Assembly (NCBI GenBank): GCA_004376295.1
Contig: SOJZ01000012.1
Span: 21,169-85,168, forward strand
Source: Candidatus Bathyarchaeota archaeon
Lineage (GTDB): Archaea; Thermoproteota; Bathyarchaeia; Bathyarchaeales; Bathyarchaeaceae
Direction: 5' to 3'
Length of the DNA: 64,000 bases
The translations under genes and the position numbers were made by a program. Shown here piece after piece: positions 52,040 to 60,197 of the stretch. The notes under the pieces were generated by a model that searched no databases, was not told the origin of the DNA, and saw only the letters and a list, made by a program, of their open reading frames with translations. Within the stretch, counting starts at the first letter, position 1; the number at the start of each line of letters is the position of its first letter.

Positions 52040-55000
52040 TTATGGGTCTTCTAGGGGAAGCACTGTCACGTAGATTGAGTCTGTTACCGCGCTGAGTTGC
52101 ATGTCCTGTTCTGGGTCGATGAACTTGAGTGTTGCTCCAGAGTTGAGTTCATAGATTCCGGGCTCGCTGTATTCTTGGTGTCCACCTGGGTTGATGTCAG
52201 TAGACACTAGAAGAGTCAACCTTGCGGTCTCGCCAGGCAGAAGGTCTCCGATTTCCCAGGTCAAGAACACTTTCTTCGACTTCCCTTTGGTTTCGTAGGA
52301 TACTGTTCCATCAGTGATGCTGTATGGGAATGGGTCGTCGATTTCGATCTCTGCGCCAAAGCTGTCCGTAATCACTACGTCGGTCATAGTGTAGCTGAAG
52401 GTATTTGTGACTTGCATGACGACTGTCCATTGGGTTTCTGTGCTTACTTTTGTGCTTACATCCATCGGCGAAGGATCAAATTCTACTTTTAATCTCAAGG
52501 CGTCGATCTGGCCTGGCGGTCGAGGAAGTCCGTCTGCTGTCCAGAAGTGCACCAGAACCTGTAGATCGTTGAGTCCAGCCTCCGTCAATGTTTCGGGAAC
52601 TATGCCAGATACGTCCGCACCTACCCACCTCGGGGTCACCCAAGCTGGTGCCCCCTTTGCATACAATGATCCCAGCCAGTCAAAGTCAGGATACGTATAA
52701 ACGTCGAAGTCACAGTCTTGATCGTATGGTCCATTGGTGTATCCTTCCAGTGTTACTTTGCTGATTGTGCACTCTCCTAGAGTAATATCTTCGAAACCAT
52801 AGGCATTGCTGAGCATACAGTAATCCCATCCTTCAATGTAGCTGCCGTCTTCAATCGCGTCGAGGTATGGACTTGTTCCATACTTAGTCCAATGGTCCCA
52901 GAGCGGGATCTCCTCATTCACATACAGATATACCGGTTCGCAATCGATCGACACCGACTTGCTCAACTCTTCGAATGCATGGATAATGAAACAGGCCGTG
53001 GCTTCTAACTCGTCGATGACAATGCCAGTCTCATCGTACCATGTTCCCACAACCACGTTGCATACTTCCCGGCCTTCCCAGTAAGCCTCTGTGACTTTGA
53101 CGTCGAACTCCATCGTATGAACTCCTCGAGTTGTAATGGTGTAGATTATGTCATGTCCATCGATAACTGGCGTTGCAGGAACTCCATCTACCATGAACGT
53201 TCCTAAGATGTGTTTGAACTCTAGTGGAAGCGTATCCACAACCGTCACGATCTCGCCGGTAGGAACGCCTACCTTCACATTAACATGTACAACGTCCCCG
53301 AGTTCGCCATCGGATGGACTCAATGACTTATCTATTGATCTCATAACCGGCAGTTTTGACCCAGGAGTCACTTCTCTGGTCTCACCGTAGTACTTCCCAG
53401 CTGTAGCCAAGTCATACATATTCACCCATCCATCTGGCGGTGAGCCTCCAAGCCCAGTTATGTCGGCGTCTGAGTCCCAGTTAGGGTCTCCCGGCTGGGA
53501 GTAAAGAGCATTCTGGATACGTTCTAGGTCTACATCATTAATTACGCCGTCTCTGTTGACATCCCCAGCTCTCCAGAACATGTACACGATCATATCTTGT
53601 ATTTCGGCTGTGGAAAGCCAGTAGTTGCGGTTAGCGTCCAAGTCTCCGTAGCCGTTATTTGCCACATCCAAGGTGCTGTCTTGCAGAATGAACGGGCCGA
53701 CTCCGTAAACTTTTGTTGGCAGACCTCCCGGTCCAGCCTCAGCTGATGGGTCCCAAGCTTCTATGTCATCCTTTAGTTCACCAACCCATGGGCCCCACAC
53801 TGCTGGTGGCAACATAAACGCTGTTCCAGCAAGGGTGTATACGGTCCATTGGCTGGTTGTGCTCATGTGCGCCGTAACCTCAGTTCCAATGACGTCAGCA
53901 CCTGTGTAGTACTTCATGTCGTCCCAGTATCTTGATATTTGGTGGTCGGCGAGGAAATCCCATGAGAATTGTACGTCGCCAGGTGCTATGTTGACTCCGT
54001 CTTGCCACTTAATGGGTTGTCCATGAAAGTCTGTAGTTCGAATATCGAATTTTATGTACATGCCGCCTGCTTCGAGTCCATAAGACCATGACGTGGCTAG
54101 CCATGGTTCATCTCTGTGAGTGTACGGGTTCGTAGCCATAAGTCCGTCAAATGTTGGGTCCATAAATGTCCACGCATAGACTGTGCTTGCGGAGGTTGGG
54201 TTAAGCGTCTCTGGGAACTCGTCTAGAACTGGCACAACAATTCTCGCTGATGTGCCTGGTCGATATTCGTTGGGTGTGTCCCAGTGTATGTTCATGTAGG
54301 TCCAGATGTTGTCGATGCCGTAACCGAACATGTTGATTGCTCCCCTCAAATCGGGTTGTTGAGTGTCGTAGGCGTTTCTTGAATAGACGGGTATTAGTGG
54401 TATTGCTTGGCTTCTTTCTGGCTGTGCGGGGTAGAGCAACGGATCAGTGGTTGTTCCGCCCATAAGGAGTTCTTGAGCCGTCTTTGCGGCCGCCACCTTA
54501 GCTGGGTGGTCAAGGCCGTAATAGAAGGTCTCAATCTCTGTGTCTAGGGCTGGATAGTTGATTCCGTAGCAGTTGTAGCTTCCAGGGAAGAGGTTTGCGG
54601 AATGGAAGAATGAGTAGAGCAGAGTTGGGAACCTGCCCAAGCTCCAGCAAACCCAGAATATGTCAAAGTCCCACTCGTCGAAAGCCAAGGCCGTATACGT
54701 TGCGAAGTCCATTGGCTCCAAGTTAAGACTTGTCAAGCCTATCGCATGGCACTCGTCAACAAACATCCTGCCGATAGTGTAGGATGTTGGAGCCACAATT
54801 TCCAGTGGAATGTACACTCTCAAAGCTGGGATGTCGCTGGTGTCAGGCATCTTCCAAACACCGCCAATCTTCTGATAACCAGCCGCAGCCAATATGGCCT
54901 CAGCCTCTGCACGGCTGTAGGGATGTGCATCAGTGTATGGGTTGTACCACAATCCTTGGGCTGGAGGCACCGGCGTGGAGATTGGTATGCTGATGTATTT

Positions 55001-55417
55001 GAAGAGGGTTCCAATGATCTTTTCTTTTGGCACCAAGTGGGCAAGAGCATGCCTGAAGTTCACATCGTCAAGTGGTGGGTTGCGCATGTTAAAGCCGAAT
55101 TCACAGAAGTGCAACAGTGACCTGGAGCTGACAGTCTTGCATTGCGCATCCATCTTTTCAACGTCTGTAGGCCTAATCATGCCCATCCACATGTCGCTGC
55201 CCGTTGGCGGACCAAGTGTCATCTCTATCAATTGAGCATCTGGAGATCTAGTAACTTTATGTCGCAACGTGTCAATTCTCGGACCTCGCTGAGGCGACTG
55301 CGCAACTACAGGGTCTCCAAATGAAGGTAACGTCGGCCAAGTGCCTTGAAGCTGAGCAATAGTAGCAAACAGTAAGACAATAGCTACTGCTAAACTAACA
55401 AACGATTTTCTTTTCAT
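52040..55417 (-). CDS. Family 5 peptide-binding protein fused to dockerin-like and DUF11-like domains
   Basis: The 1125-residue protein has a signal peptide (KRKSFVSLAVAIVLLFATIAQ). An SBP_bac_5 (DppA/OppA) solute-binding domain fills residues ~90-640, recognisable by NMRNPPLDDVNFRHALAHL and segments near PYSRAEAEAILAAAGY. Next comes a dockerin-like Ca-binding pair (GDVNRDGVINDVDLERIQ, then GWVNMYDLATAGKYYG) at ~650-715, then DUF11-like beta modules. SBP proteins capture peptides for ABC transport, but no permease genes are adjacent. Convergent with the dockerin-bearing subtilase, it suggests an extracellular protein-digestion and peptide-capture apparatus. Fusion of an SBP with a dockerin is uncommon. 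Confidence 0.86.
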   Translation of the reverse strand: MKRKSFVSLAVAIVLLFATIAQLQGTWPTLPSFGDPVVAQSPQRGPRIDTLRHKVTRSPDAQLIEMTLGPPTGSDMWMGMIRPTDVEKMDAQCKTVSSRSLLHFCEFGFNMRNPPLDDVNFRHALAHLVPKEKIIGTLFKYISIPISTPVPPAQGLWYNPYTDAHPYSRAEAEAILAAAGYQKIGGVWKMPDTSDIPALRVYIPLEIVAPTSYTIGRMFVDECHAIGLTSLNLEPMDFATYTALAFDEWDFDIFWVCWSLGRFPTLLYSFFHSANLFPGSYNCYGINYPALDTEIETFYYGLDHPAKVAAAKTAQELLMGGTTTDPLLYPAQPERSQAIPLIPVYSRNAYDTQQPDLRGAINMFGYGIDNIWTYMNIHWDTPNEYRPGTSARIVVPVLDEFPETLNPTSASTVYAWTFMDPTFDGLMATNPYTHRDEPWLATSWSYGLEAGGMYIKFDIRTTDFHGQPIKWQDGVNIAPGDVQFSWDFLADHQISRYWDDMKYYTGADVIGTEVTAHMSTTSQWTVYTLAGTAFMLPPAVWGPWVGELKDDIEAWDPSAEAGPGGLPTKVYGVGPFILQDSTLDVANNGYGDLDANRNYWLSTAEIQDMIVYMFWRAGDVNRDGVINDVDLERIQNALYSQPGDPNWDSDADITGLGGSPPDGWVNMYDLATAGKYYGETREVTPGSKLPVMRSIDKSLSPSDGELGDVVHVNVKVGVPTGEIVTVVDTLPLEFKHILGTFMVDGVPATPVIDGHDIIYTITTRGVHTMEFDVKVTEAYWEGREVCNVVVGTWYDETGIVIDELEATACFIIHAFEELSKSVSIDCEPVYLYVNEEIPLWDHWTKYGTSPYLDAIEDGSYIEGWDYCMLSNAYGFEDITLGECTISKVTLEGYTNGPYDQDCDFDVYTYPDFDWLGSLYAKGAPAWVTPRWVGADVSGIVPETLTEAGLNDLQVLVHFWTADGLPRPPGQIDALRLKVEFDPSPMDVSTKVSTETQWTVVMQVTNTFSYTMTDVVITDSFGAEIEIDDPFPYSITDGTVSYETKGKSKKVFLTWEIGDLLPGETARLTLLVSTDINPGGHQEYSEPGIYELNSGATLKFIDPEQDMQLSAVTDSIYVTVLPLEDP

Positions 55418-55719
55418 TTCTTTTCTCCTTTAAATTCAGGTATTTATATTATTCCAGCGCCCCTCCTCGGCGCTGTAGAAAGAACTCTCGATTTGCGTAC
55501 GTAATATATTACGCAGAGATATTCCTTCGTGTTTTGGTGTTATGCGACAATACATTATTTATAACTTGTGGAATAATCGATGCATACTTGCATGCAGTTC
55601 AGAGGTTATGATAGAGAATTTTATGTCATGTTAATGCTGCTAACCTCTAAAATTAATGCATGCATAAACGGAATCCACCAAGCTTTTCCAACGCGGTCAC
55701 GTTGTCCGAAACCGATCGA
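55418..55719. other. Intergenic region with palindrome copies
   Basis: 302 bases. TGCAT...GCATGCA at 55581-55596 and TGCATGCAT at 55657-55665 belong to the recurrent palindrome family. The SBP promoter probably lies near 55440-55520 on the minus strand (ATATATTACG region). No gene seen. Confidence 0.5.
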
Positions 55720-56334
55720 TCACTTATCTTTCCACTTGGCTTCCAGAAACATTCTGATTGAGAGTGAGCGCCCGACGTCTACTTTGCTGACCTTAGCCGT
55801 TCCTTCACCTTTAATTTTTCCATTCGAGTCCAATGAAAGTCCCAAGACTGTTCCCTTAGCAAATGTATCTGGACTCCGCCAAGGATCCATTATTGCGAGA
55901 AATCGGCTCTGATTATGTTTGTATTGTTGCATCTCTTTTCTTATTGCTTCCAGTATCTTGGTCAGTTCTTTTGGGGCGCAATAGAGGACTTTCAGGTTGG
56001 CTGGAATTATCGCAAGTTTTCTAATGTCTTTTTTGATTAGTTGCAATTTTGGGTCTTGTTGAGACTCCACTGCTAATTCCAATTCTCTAGTGGCATCATC
56101 GACAGACCGCCACCATATCATATCAACTTTCTCCCTCTGTACATCCTTCGGACAAAATGGAGCTAGCTTCTTCAGCGTTACCTCGGAGTCTACGCGGTAT
56201 CCAAGCATTCTTCCCAATGTGTCAAAGTAGGAAAGGAGACGACCGGTATGTGTACTTAGACTTTCTTCCCATGCTATGCCAAGTGAATTGTAGTATGTAG
56301 AAAAACCCATAAAAATCTCGCGAGCAGATACCAT
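55720..56334 (-). CDS. Hypothetical, possible PD-(D/E)xK nuclease-like protein
   Basis: A 204-residue protein. VDMIWWR, then ELELAVESQQD about 14 residues later, and KKDIRKLAIIPANLKVLYC give the D / E-x-E / K pattern and final strand found in restriction-endonuclease-like folds. No family is recognised. Its start lies near the TGCATGC site at 56394. An accessory-region gene; function unknown. Confidence 0.45.
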   Translation of the reverse strand: MVSAREIFMGFSTYYNSLGIAWEESLSTHTGRLLSYFDTLGRMLGYRVDSEVTLKKLAPFCPKDVQREKVDMIWWRSVDDATRELELAVESQQDPKLQLIKKDIRKLAIIPANLKVLYCAPKELTKILEAIRKEMQQYKHNQSRFLAIMDPWRSPDTFAKGTVLGLSLDSNGKIKGEGTAKVSKVDVGRSLSIRMFLEAKWKDK

Positions 56335-56393
56335 CTTCCTCGCCTCTACAAAGAATCAAAGTTATGGCTCTTAGCTTAATAGCTTATGTCCCA

Positions 56394-56402
56394 CATGCAT
56401 GC
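56394..56402. repeat. CATGCATGC palindrome
   Basis: Intergenic site upstream of the 55720-56334 gene. Confidence 0.5.
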
Positions 56403-56572
56403 TTCTACGGCTGCGACAGCGAGTGATGATGGTTTCAATAAACCCCAAAATTCCCTTTGTTTGTTTCTAGGAGCAACCTTTAAAGCGGATTTTGCAATTA
56501 AGGCCATAAAATCATCGCGAATAGCCAGAAGTTTAAGTAAGAGCGTACCTATTTATTTTTTGGTGAATACGA

Positions 56573-56713
56573 ATGATAATACCGTTAAACTTTCCATTTC
56601 TCGTTCTATATATCTTCCTGTTAGTTTTACTAGGTTTAACTGCGGAAAAAATCTTAGGCTGGTTTCTTAACAGGAAAGAGCGAAAGGATCCATATAATAA
56701 TCCCGAACTGTAG
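56573..56713 (+). CDS. Small single-span membrane protein (46 aa)
   Basis: GGTGA at 56562-56566 precedes ATG 56573. The product starts MIIPLNFPFLVLYIFLLVLL, a hydrophobic span, and ends with a basic, polar tail (NRKERKDPYNNPEL). Small basic-tailed membrane peptides are frequent in archaeal viruses and elements. No family recognised. Confidence 0.5.
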   Translation: MIIPLNFPFLVLYIFLLVLLGLTAEKILGWFLNRKERKDPYNNPEL

Positions 56714-56749
56714 TGAATTAAAATGCGTGGTAGCTTTTTAGAATTTTTC

Positions 56750-56758
56750 GCATGCATA
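56750..56758. repeat. GCATGCATA palindrome
   Basis: Between the small membrane gene and the next small-gene pair; a member of the recurrent palindrome family. Confidence 0.5.
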
Positions 56759-56841
56759 CGAACGCGCTAAACTCCCGCTTCTCTGATTAAAACCTGAATT
56801 CGCGCTTCGTTTTCAAAAACGTTCAGAATATTCAACGCTGA

Positions 56842-56851
56842 AGGTTAAATA
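56842..56851 (+). promoter_or_regulatory. TTAAATAGCG promoter of the 56.9-57.3 kb small-gene pair
   Basis: GGTTAAATAGCG lies about 25-30 bases before the start at 56875 and closely resembles GTTTAAATAGCG before the integrase leader at 45340. It suggests a short-leader or leaderless transcript. Confidence 0.4.
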
Positions 56852-56874
56852 GCGTACAATCAACGTTATTTTTG

Positions 56875-57057
56875 GTGAAAAAGCCAATGCGCGAAAGATA
56901 CGTTGGAAAAATCGATACGATCGCGCTGTTGCTTTTAGGGAACGTGAAACCTGAAAACCTGAAAGCATGGTATCCCGAAATCAGCGATGCCGACATCGTG
57001 AAAGCCAGAAAGAAAATTAAACGTTTGGAATTGCAGGTAGGTGATAAATATGCCTGA
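56875..57057 (+). CDS. Hypothetical small basic protein
   Basis: About 60 residues with a GTG start at 56875 (ATG 56887 is possible). The helical pattern VGKIDTIALLLLGNVKPENL followed by a basic KARKKIKRLEL helix suggests a small helix-turn-helix or DNA-associated protein. Its stop overlaps the next gene start (ATGCCTGA), implying translational coupling. Confidence 0.5.
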   Translation: MKKPMRERYVGKIDTIALLLLGNVKPENLKAWYPEISDADIVKARKKIKRLELQVGDKYA

Positions 57058-57265
57058 AAAAACGGCTAACTCCTCAAAGGTTGAAAAAACGGAGAAACCA
57101 AAGGCTCAGAAGAAACGTAACAACCAGTCGAAGATCAATAAGTACGGTTTCATACATATCGACGCCAAAACCTACAAAACCCTTAACCTTCCAAAGAAAA
57201 CGGACGTACCCATCGACCTTAAGGTTGACGCTGAAGCCCGCACGATCCTCATAACAATCAAATAA
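57050..57265 (+). CDS. Hypothetical small protein with lysine-rich N terminus
   Basis: ATG 57050 is preceded by GGTGATAA. The 71-residue protein has a disordered KEK-rich start and a beta-rich end (INKYGFIHIDAKTYKTLNLP ... ILITIK) that resembles a small AbrB-like or OB-like DNA-binding fold. It is coupled to the preceding gene. Probably element-borne. Confidence 0.5.
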   Translation: MPEKTANSSKVEKTEKPKAQKKRNNQSKINKYGFIHIDAKTYKTLNLPKKTDVPIDLKVDAEARTILITIK

Positions 57266-57374
57266 AACCCTCTTTTTTTGCCAGAAAATAGCGAGGGGAT
57301 AGGAAAACGCGTTGTTTACTCTAGCCAAGCGCGTAGGAAACCTTTGGTCATCGACATAGGTGGTAGGTGATTTG

Positions 57375-57518
57375 ATGAAGTCGAAGAAACCTCGCGACGA
57401 AATTAAAATGGAGCTTTACGATGGTAGGACAATGGCAATTAACAGTGGTGTTAGTCTTCAGTTATTAAATCCCATCGATTTTCCCATTCCCAAAACTTGG
57501 TTTTTCCCTTTGGTTTAA
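57375..57518 (+). CDS. Possible 47-aa protein, perhaps a truncated gene
   Basis: GGTGA then ATG 57375 encodes KSKKPRDEIKMELYDGRTMA and about 25 more residues, ending at TAA inside the oppositely oriented nuclease-like gene. The good SD suggests a real start; the overlap suggests that the 3' end was replaced. No family recognised. Confidence 0.3.
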   Translation: MKSKKPRDEIKMELYDGRTMAINSGVSLQLLNPIDFPIPKTWFFPLV

Positions 57519-57915
57519 TCATAACCATCCATAATTCTCGTGGCTTTCCTGTCTTTTCGTTTGTTAACTTTTCTGAAGGAATTATGAAACAATGCGGATC
57601 TTTTGTCATATCTTCTGATTCAAAACCAAGGCACACTACAATCTCACTTGTTCCTTCAGGGAGTTGCTTTGGGGTTCTTCTAAACTTCCAAACTGGCCAC
57701 CTGTAAATCTTTTCTTTACGTTTCTTTTCATTCCAACTGGGTCTAGCTGTCTTTACTTCTAGTTTTTTGCCATTATTAGTTATCAAATCATAAGCAAAGA
57801 ATTGTTGCGGAACCTTCGCGCTTACAATATCAAAATCGCGAAGTAATCTCGCTATAAGATAAGTTTCACCGACTATCCCCAGAGAACTTTTTGTTCTTTT
57901 TTCCAAATCTATCAC
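57451..57915 (-). CDS. PD-(D/E)xK endonuclease-like protein
   Basis: The 154-residue protein has GIVGETYLIARLL (active-site glutamate helix), then FAYDLITNNGKKLEVKTARPSW, giving the D-x(9-10)-E-V-K catalytic triad of restriction-like nucleases. It resembles small archaeal/viral endonucleases of the group I intron or VRR-Nuc style. No methyltransferase partner is adjacent. Divergent from the CPVCG gene. Confidence 0.65.
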   Translation of the reverse strand: MIDLEKRTKSSLGIVGETYLIARLLRDFDIVSAKVPQQFFAYDLITNNGKKLEVKTARPSWNEKKRKEKIYRWPVWKFRRTPKQLPEGTSEIVVCLGFESEDMTKDPHCFIIPSEKLTNEKTGKPRELWMVMIKPKGKTKFWEWENRWDLITED

Positions 57916-57960
57916 CTCATTTTTCGTTTAACGGATGTAAACGTGTGGTGAGATAAAAAG

Positions 57961-58110
57961 ATGTCGGTTAACCCGATTGTACGTACTACATTCGTCATCG
58001 ACATCGTGGTGCAACCGACTCAGCCAGCCATTCTTCATTGCCCCGTATGCGGTCAAAGGTTAAGGTTTTCAATCGATGATAGGCCGACAAGAGATGCAGA
58101 AACCACATAG
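57961..58110 (+). CDS. Small CPxCG protein (49 aa)
   Basis: GGTGA at 57945-57949 precedes ATG 57961. The product contains one zinc-knuckle half, CPVCGQRLRF, with hydrophobic strands before it. Small CPxCG proteins are common in archaea and often dimerise around zinc. Function unknown. Confidence 0.5.
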   Translation: MSVNPIVRTTFVIDIVVQPTQPAILHCPVCGQRLRFSIDDRPTRDAETT

Positions 58111-58144
58111 ATAAACCCTTATGAGAAGGACAGATAACCACAAT

Positions 58145-58918
58145 ATGGAGATAACCTTGACAATCTGCGTGGCCATCAAATGCAAGGCGCTCACAAATAA
58201 AGAATTCAAGCCGAGCTTGTTGTTTGCTTCGGATACTCAAGAATCTTCTATGTACCTGAAACGTTCAGTAACTAAAATTCGGACCATATTCGGAGGAGAA
58301 CCGAAAAAGCACAAGGCGAAATGTGGGTTTGTGGTTGCATCAGCTGGAGACGCACTGGTCATCGACGAAGTCCTTTTCGATATCGAAAACCTTCTGAGAG
58401 ACAAGGTAGATCCTGATGAAGACCCCTCGGTTAGTCTTGTAGTCTGGCGCAAGGAAATTGGAAATCTAGCTTATGCTTCCTACAAGAAGTATAAGGAGAG
58501 AAACGTCAGCAACCCTACCTTCGAACTATTGCTAGGAGGAGCTGATAAGTTTTCGACAATATTATACGTCTCAAGCGATGGAAAAAACAGAATTCTTGAA
58601 AAATTCGGAATGATAGGGAGCGGTCGAATAACAGGAGGCGAGCTTCTCCTGAATGAGTTCTTAAAAGATGATATGATTGACCTAGAAGCAGCTCATCTAG
58701 CCGCTTTGGTAGTTACAATAGTCGGGCACATTGATCTATCCGTTGGAGGAGAGCCAGATATTCGAATATGTTTTGATCGAACCATCTGGGTTCCGAAGGA
58801 AATTGCTTTCAAGGAAATCTTGAAAGCGTCTGAGCTAAGGTGGAGTCTACTAAAAAGCGTTTGGTGGAAAATGCAAGAAGATAACACTGTTGAGAGCAAA
58901 CTAAAGAAACTCGTGTAG
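58145..58918 (+). CDS. Proteasome-fold (Ntn-hydrolase-like) protein
   Basis: The start LTICVAIKCK..., LLFASDTQESS, a KI segment and CGFVVASAGDALVIDEV follow the layout of HslV/proteasome beta-like Ntn hydrolases (strand, ASD-x, lysine, VAxAGD). The nucleophile would be the Thr in TICVA exposed by processing. It is not the core proteasome beta subunit: the GTTT context is absent and the insert (about residues 75-120) is long. I use ATG 58145; ATG 58121 is upstream and in frame. Adjacent to a TIR-like protein, it may be part of a two-gene system (speculative). Confidence 0.6.
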   Translation: MEITLTICVAIKCKALTNKEFKPSLLFASDTQESSMYLKRSVTKIRTIFGGEPKKHKAKCGFVVASAGDALVIDEVLFDIENLLRDKVDPDEDPSVSLVVWRKEIGNLAYASYKKYKERNVSNPTFELLLGGADKFSTILYVSSDGKNRILEKFGMIGSGRITGGELLLNEFLKDDMIDLEAAHLAALVVTIVGHIDLSVGGEPDIRICFDRTIWVPKEIAFKEILKASELRWSLLKSVWWKMQEDNTVESKLKKLV

Positions 58919-59046
58919 ACGCGCTTACAAGATGTTATTTGTTGTGTATTATCTACTTCAAGTGCCTTTCTTAATGTGCACCAAGCGCGTGGTGTGACGC
59001 CATTAACATCAAGGTGCTAGTGCTTAACTCCGTTTTTGCGCGCGCA

Positions 59047-60030
59047 CTATGTTGTTATTATATCAAGTTCCTTCAGCCATTTTTCTATAGGTTTTCGAAT
59101 GGTCCCTTTTATGTCAGTGATGTCGAATTGTTCTCGCAGCGTACCAATAATATCGGCTCGAAGGTTTCTAAAACCTTCATCAGCTAGCAAAAGTGTAGGT
59201 CTGTTAAGAGCCCTCATAAACCCATATTCAATGGCTACGTTCGGATTGAACTCATCAGCTACGCGGTCTTCTAGAATAGCGATACCATATTTGCAGCAGA
59301 TCATATATACACAGACATTGTTCCATAGGTTGCGATCCCGTAGATACATCTTTTCATCTGCTCTCACCGGATCCAGACCATGCTCTCTTAAAACTGCACG
59401 TAACTCTCGATCAAGCTCTTCAAGCAATCGATTGCCCTTGACAAGACGGGTCATTATAAAGACATTCTTAGCATAATTGGGATGATCCTTGAAGAATCGT
59501 TTACAGTCATCAGCTAAGAACTGGTAACCAGGAGGTATAAAGAAGTCGCCAACCACATCGAACCCCTTCACATGATAAAATTGTTGCGTGACATTAATTC
59601 TAATCTGGTAATGCCACAACTTCTTGTCCTCTTCAGACCATTGGGTCCACTCTTCTTCTACTTTCTTTGCGCCTTCCACAATGGGGATTATCGCCACAAA
59701 ATCCTGTGGACGTACCGAAAACTTTGACCGTAAGTAGGATTGCCAAACGCCGATATTGCCGAGTGTCGGTTTCTCTGTTGGTGCATTAGGATCATCGAGT
59801 GGCTTTTGACTACCCCCTGCGGGTATACCCGACAGCTTATCCCTCAGAATGATGATTAGGTAACCATTCCATAGATAACCCTCAAAATTAAATGTTCGAA
59901 GCAGGGGCCATCGATACGCTTCATGGGCAAAATCCGCTTGAACAACTTTTTGCACCGAGCCCTTTGAAGCAAAGGCCCAGTCAGCCAGTAGATTCCCCCT
60001 CATACGTATCATCTCTACGTGCTTCTCCAT
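59047..60030 (-). CDS. Protein with C-terminal TIR/nucleotide-processing-like domain
   Basis: The 327-residue protein has an N-terminal region of unknown fold and a C-terminal ~150-residue domain: VFIMTRL, then EHGLDPVRADE, CVYMICCKYGIAILEDR, NPNVAIEYGFMRALNRPTLLLAD. That strand-helix pattern (xDP-x-RADE ... CKYGIA ... NPNVAxEYGxMRALGKP) resembles TIR-like or deoxyribosyltransferase-like domains found in prokaryotic immune proteins; the conserved glutamate would be in IEYGF. The call is by pattern and would need a profile search. Confidence 0.55.
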   Translation of the reverse strand: MEKHVEMIRMRGNLLADWAFASKGSVQKVVQADFAHEAYRWPLLRTFNFEGYLWNGYLIIILRDKLSGIPAGGSQKPLDDPNAPTEKPTLGNIGVWQSYLRSKFSVRPQDFVAIIPIVEGAKKVEEEWTQWSEEDKKLWHYQIRINVTQQFYHVKGFDVVGDFFIPPGYQFLADDCKRFFKDHPNYAKNVFIMTRLVKGNRLLEELDRELRAVLREHGLDPVRADEKMYLRDRNLWNNVCVYMICCKYGIAILEDRVADEFNPNVAIEYGFMRALNRPTLLLADEGFRNLRADIIGTLREQFDITDIKGTIRKPIEKWLKELDIITT

Positions 60031-60197
60031 ATTATTACAACTTTCTTATTAATGCACATAACGCCCGTAACTTGTCTTAATATTGCGCGCGCGGATTAAG
60101 CGTTTAGAGTAAAATCTATAACCAACTTCCTAAGTTGGAAAACAAAGCTTAAAGAAAACGACTTAGAAATAGTCTTAACTTTCAGCGGTGAAAAAAT

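Noticed and set aside
54746..55120. Plus-strand open frame of 124 codons inside the SBP gene
   Set aside because: Antisense shadow of the strongly supported peptide-binding protein.
56386..56670. Plus-strand open frame of 94 codons
   Set aside because: It overlaps the better-supported 56573-56713 gene in another frame and has no SD.
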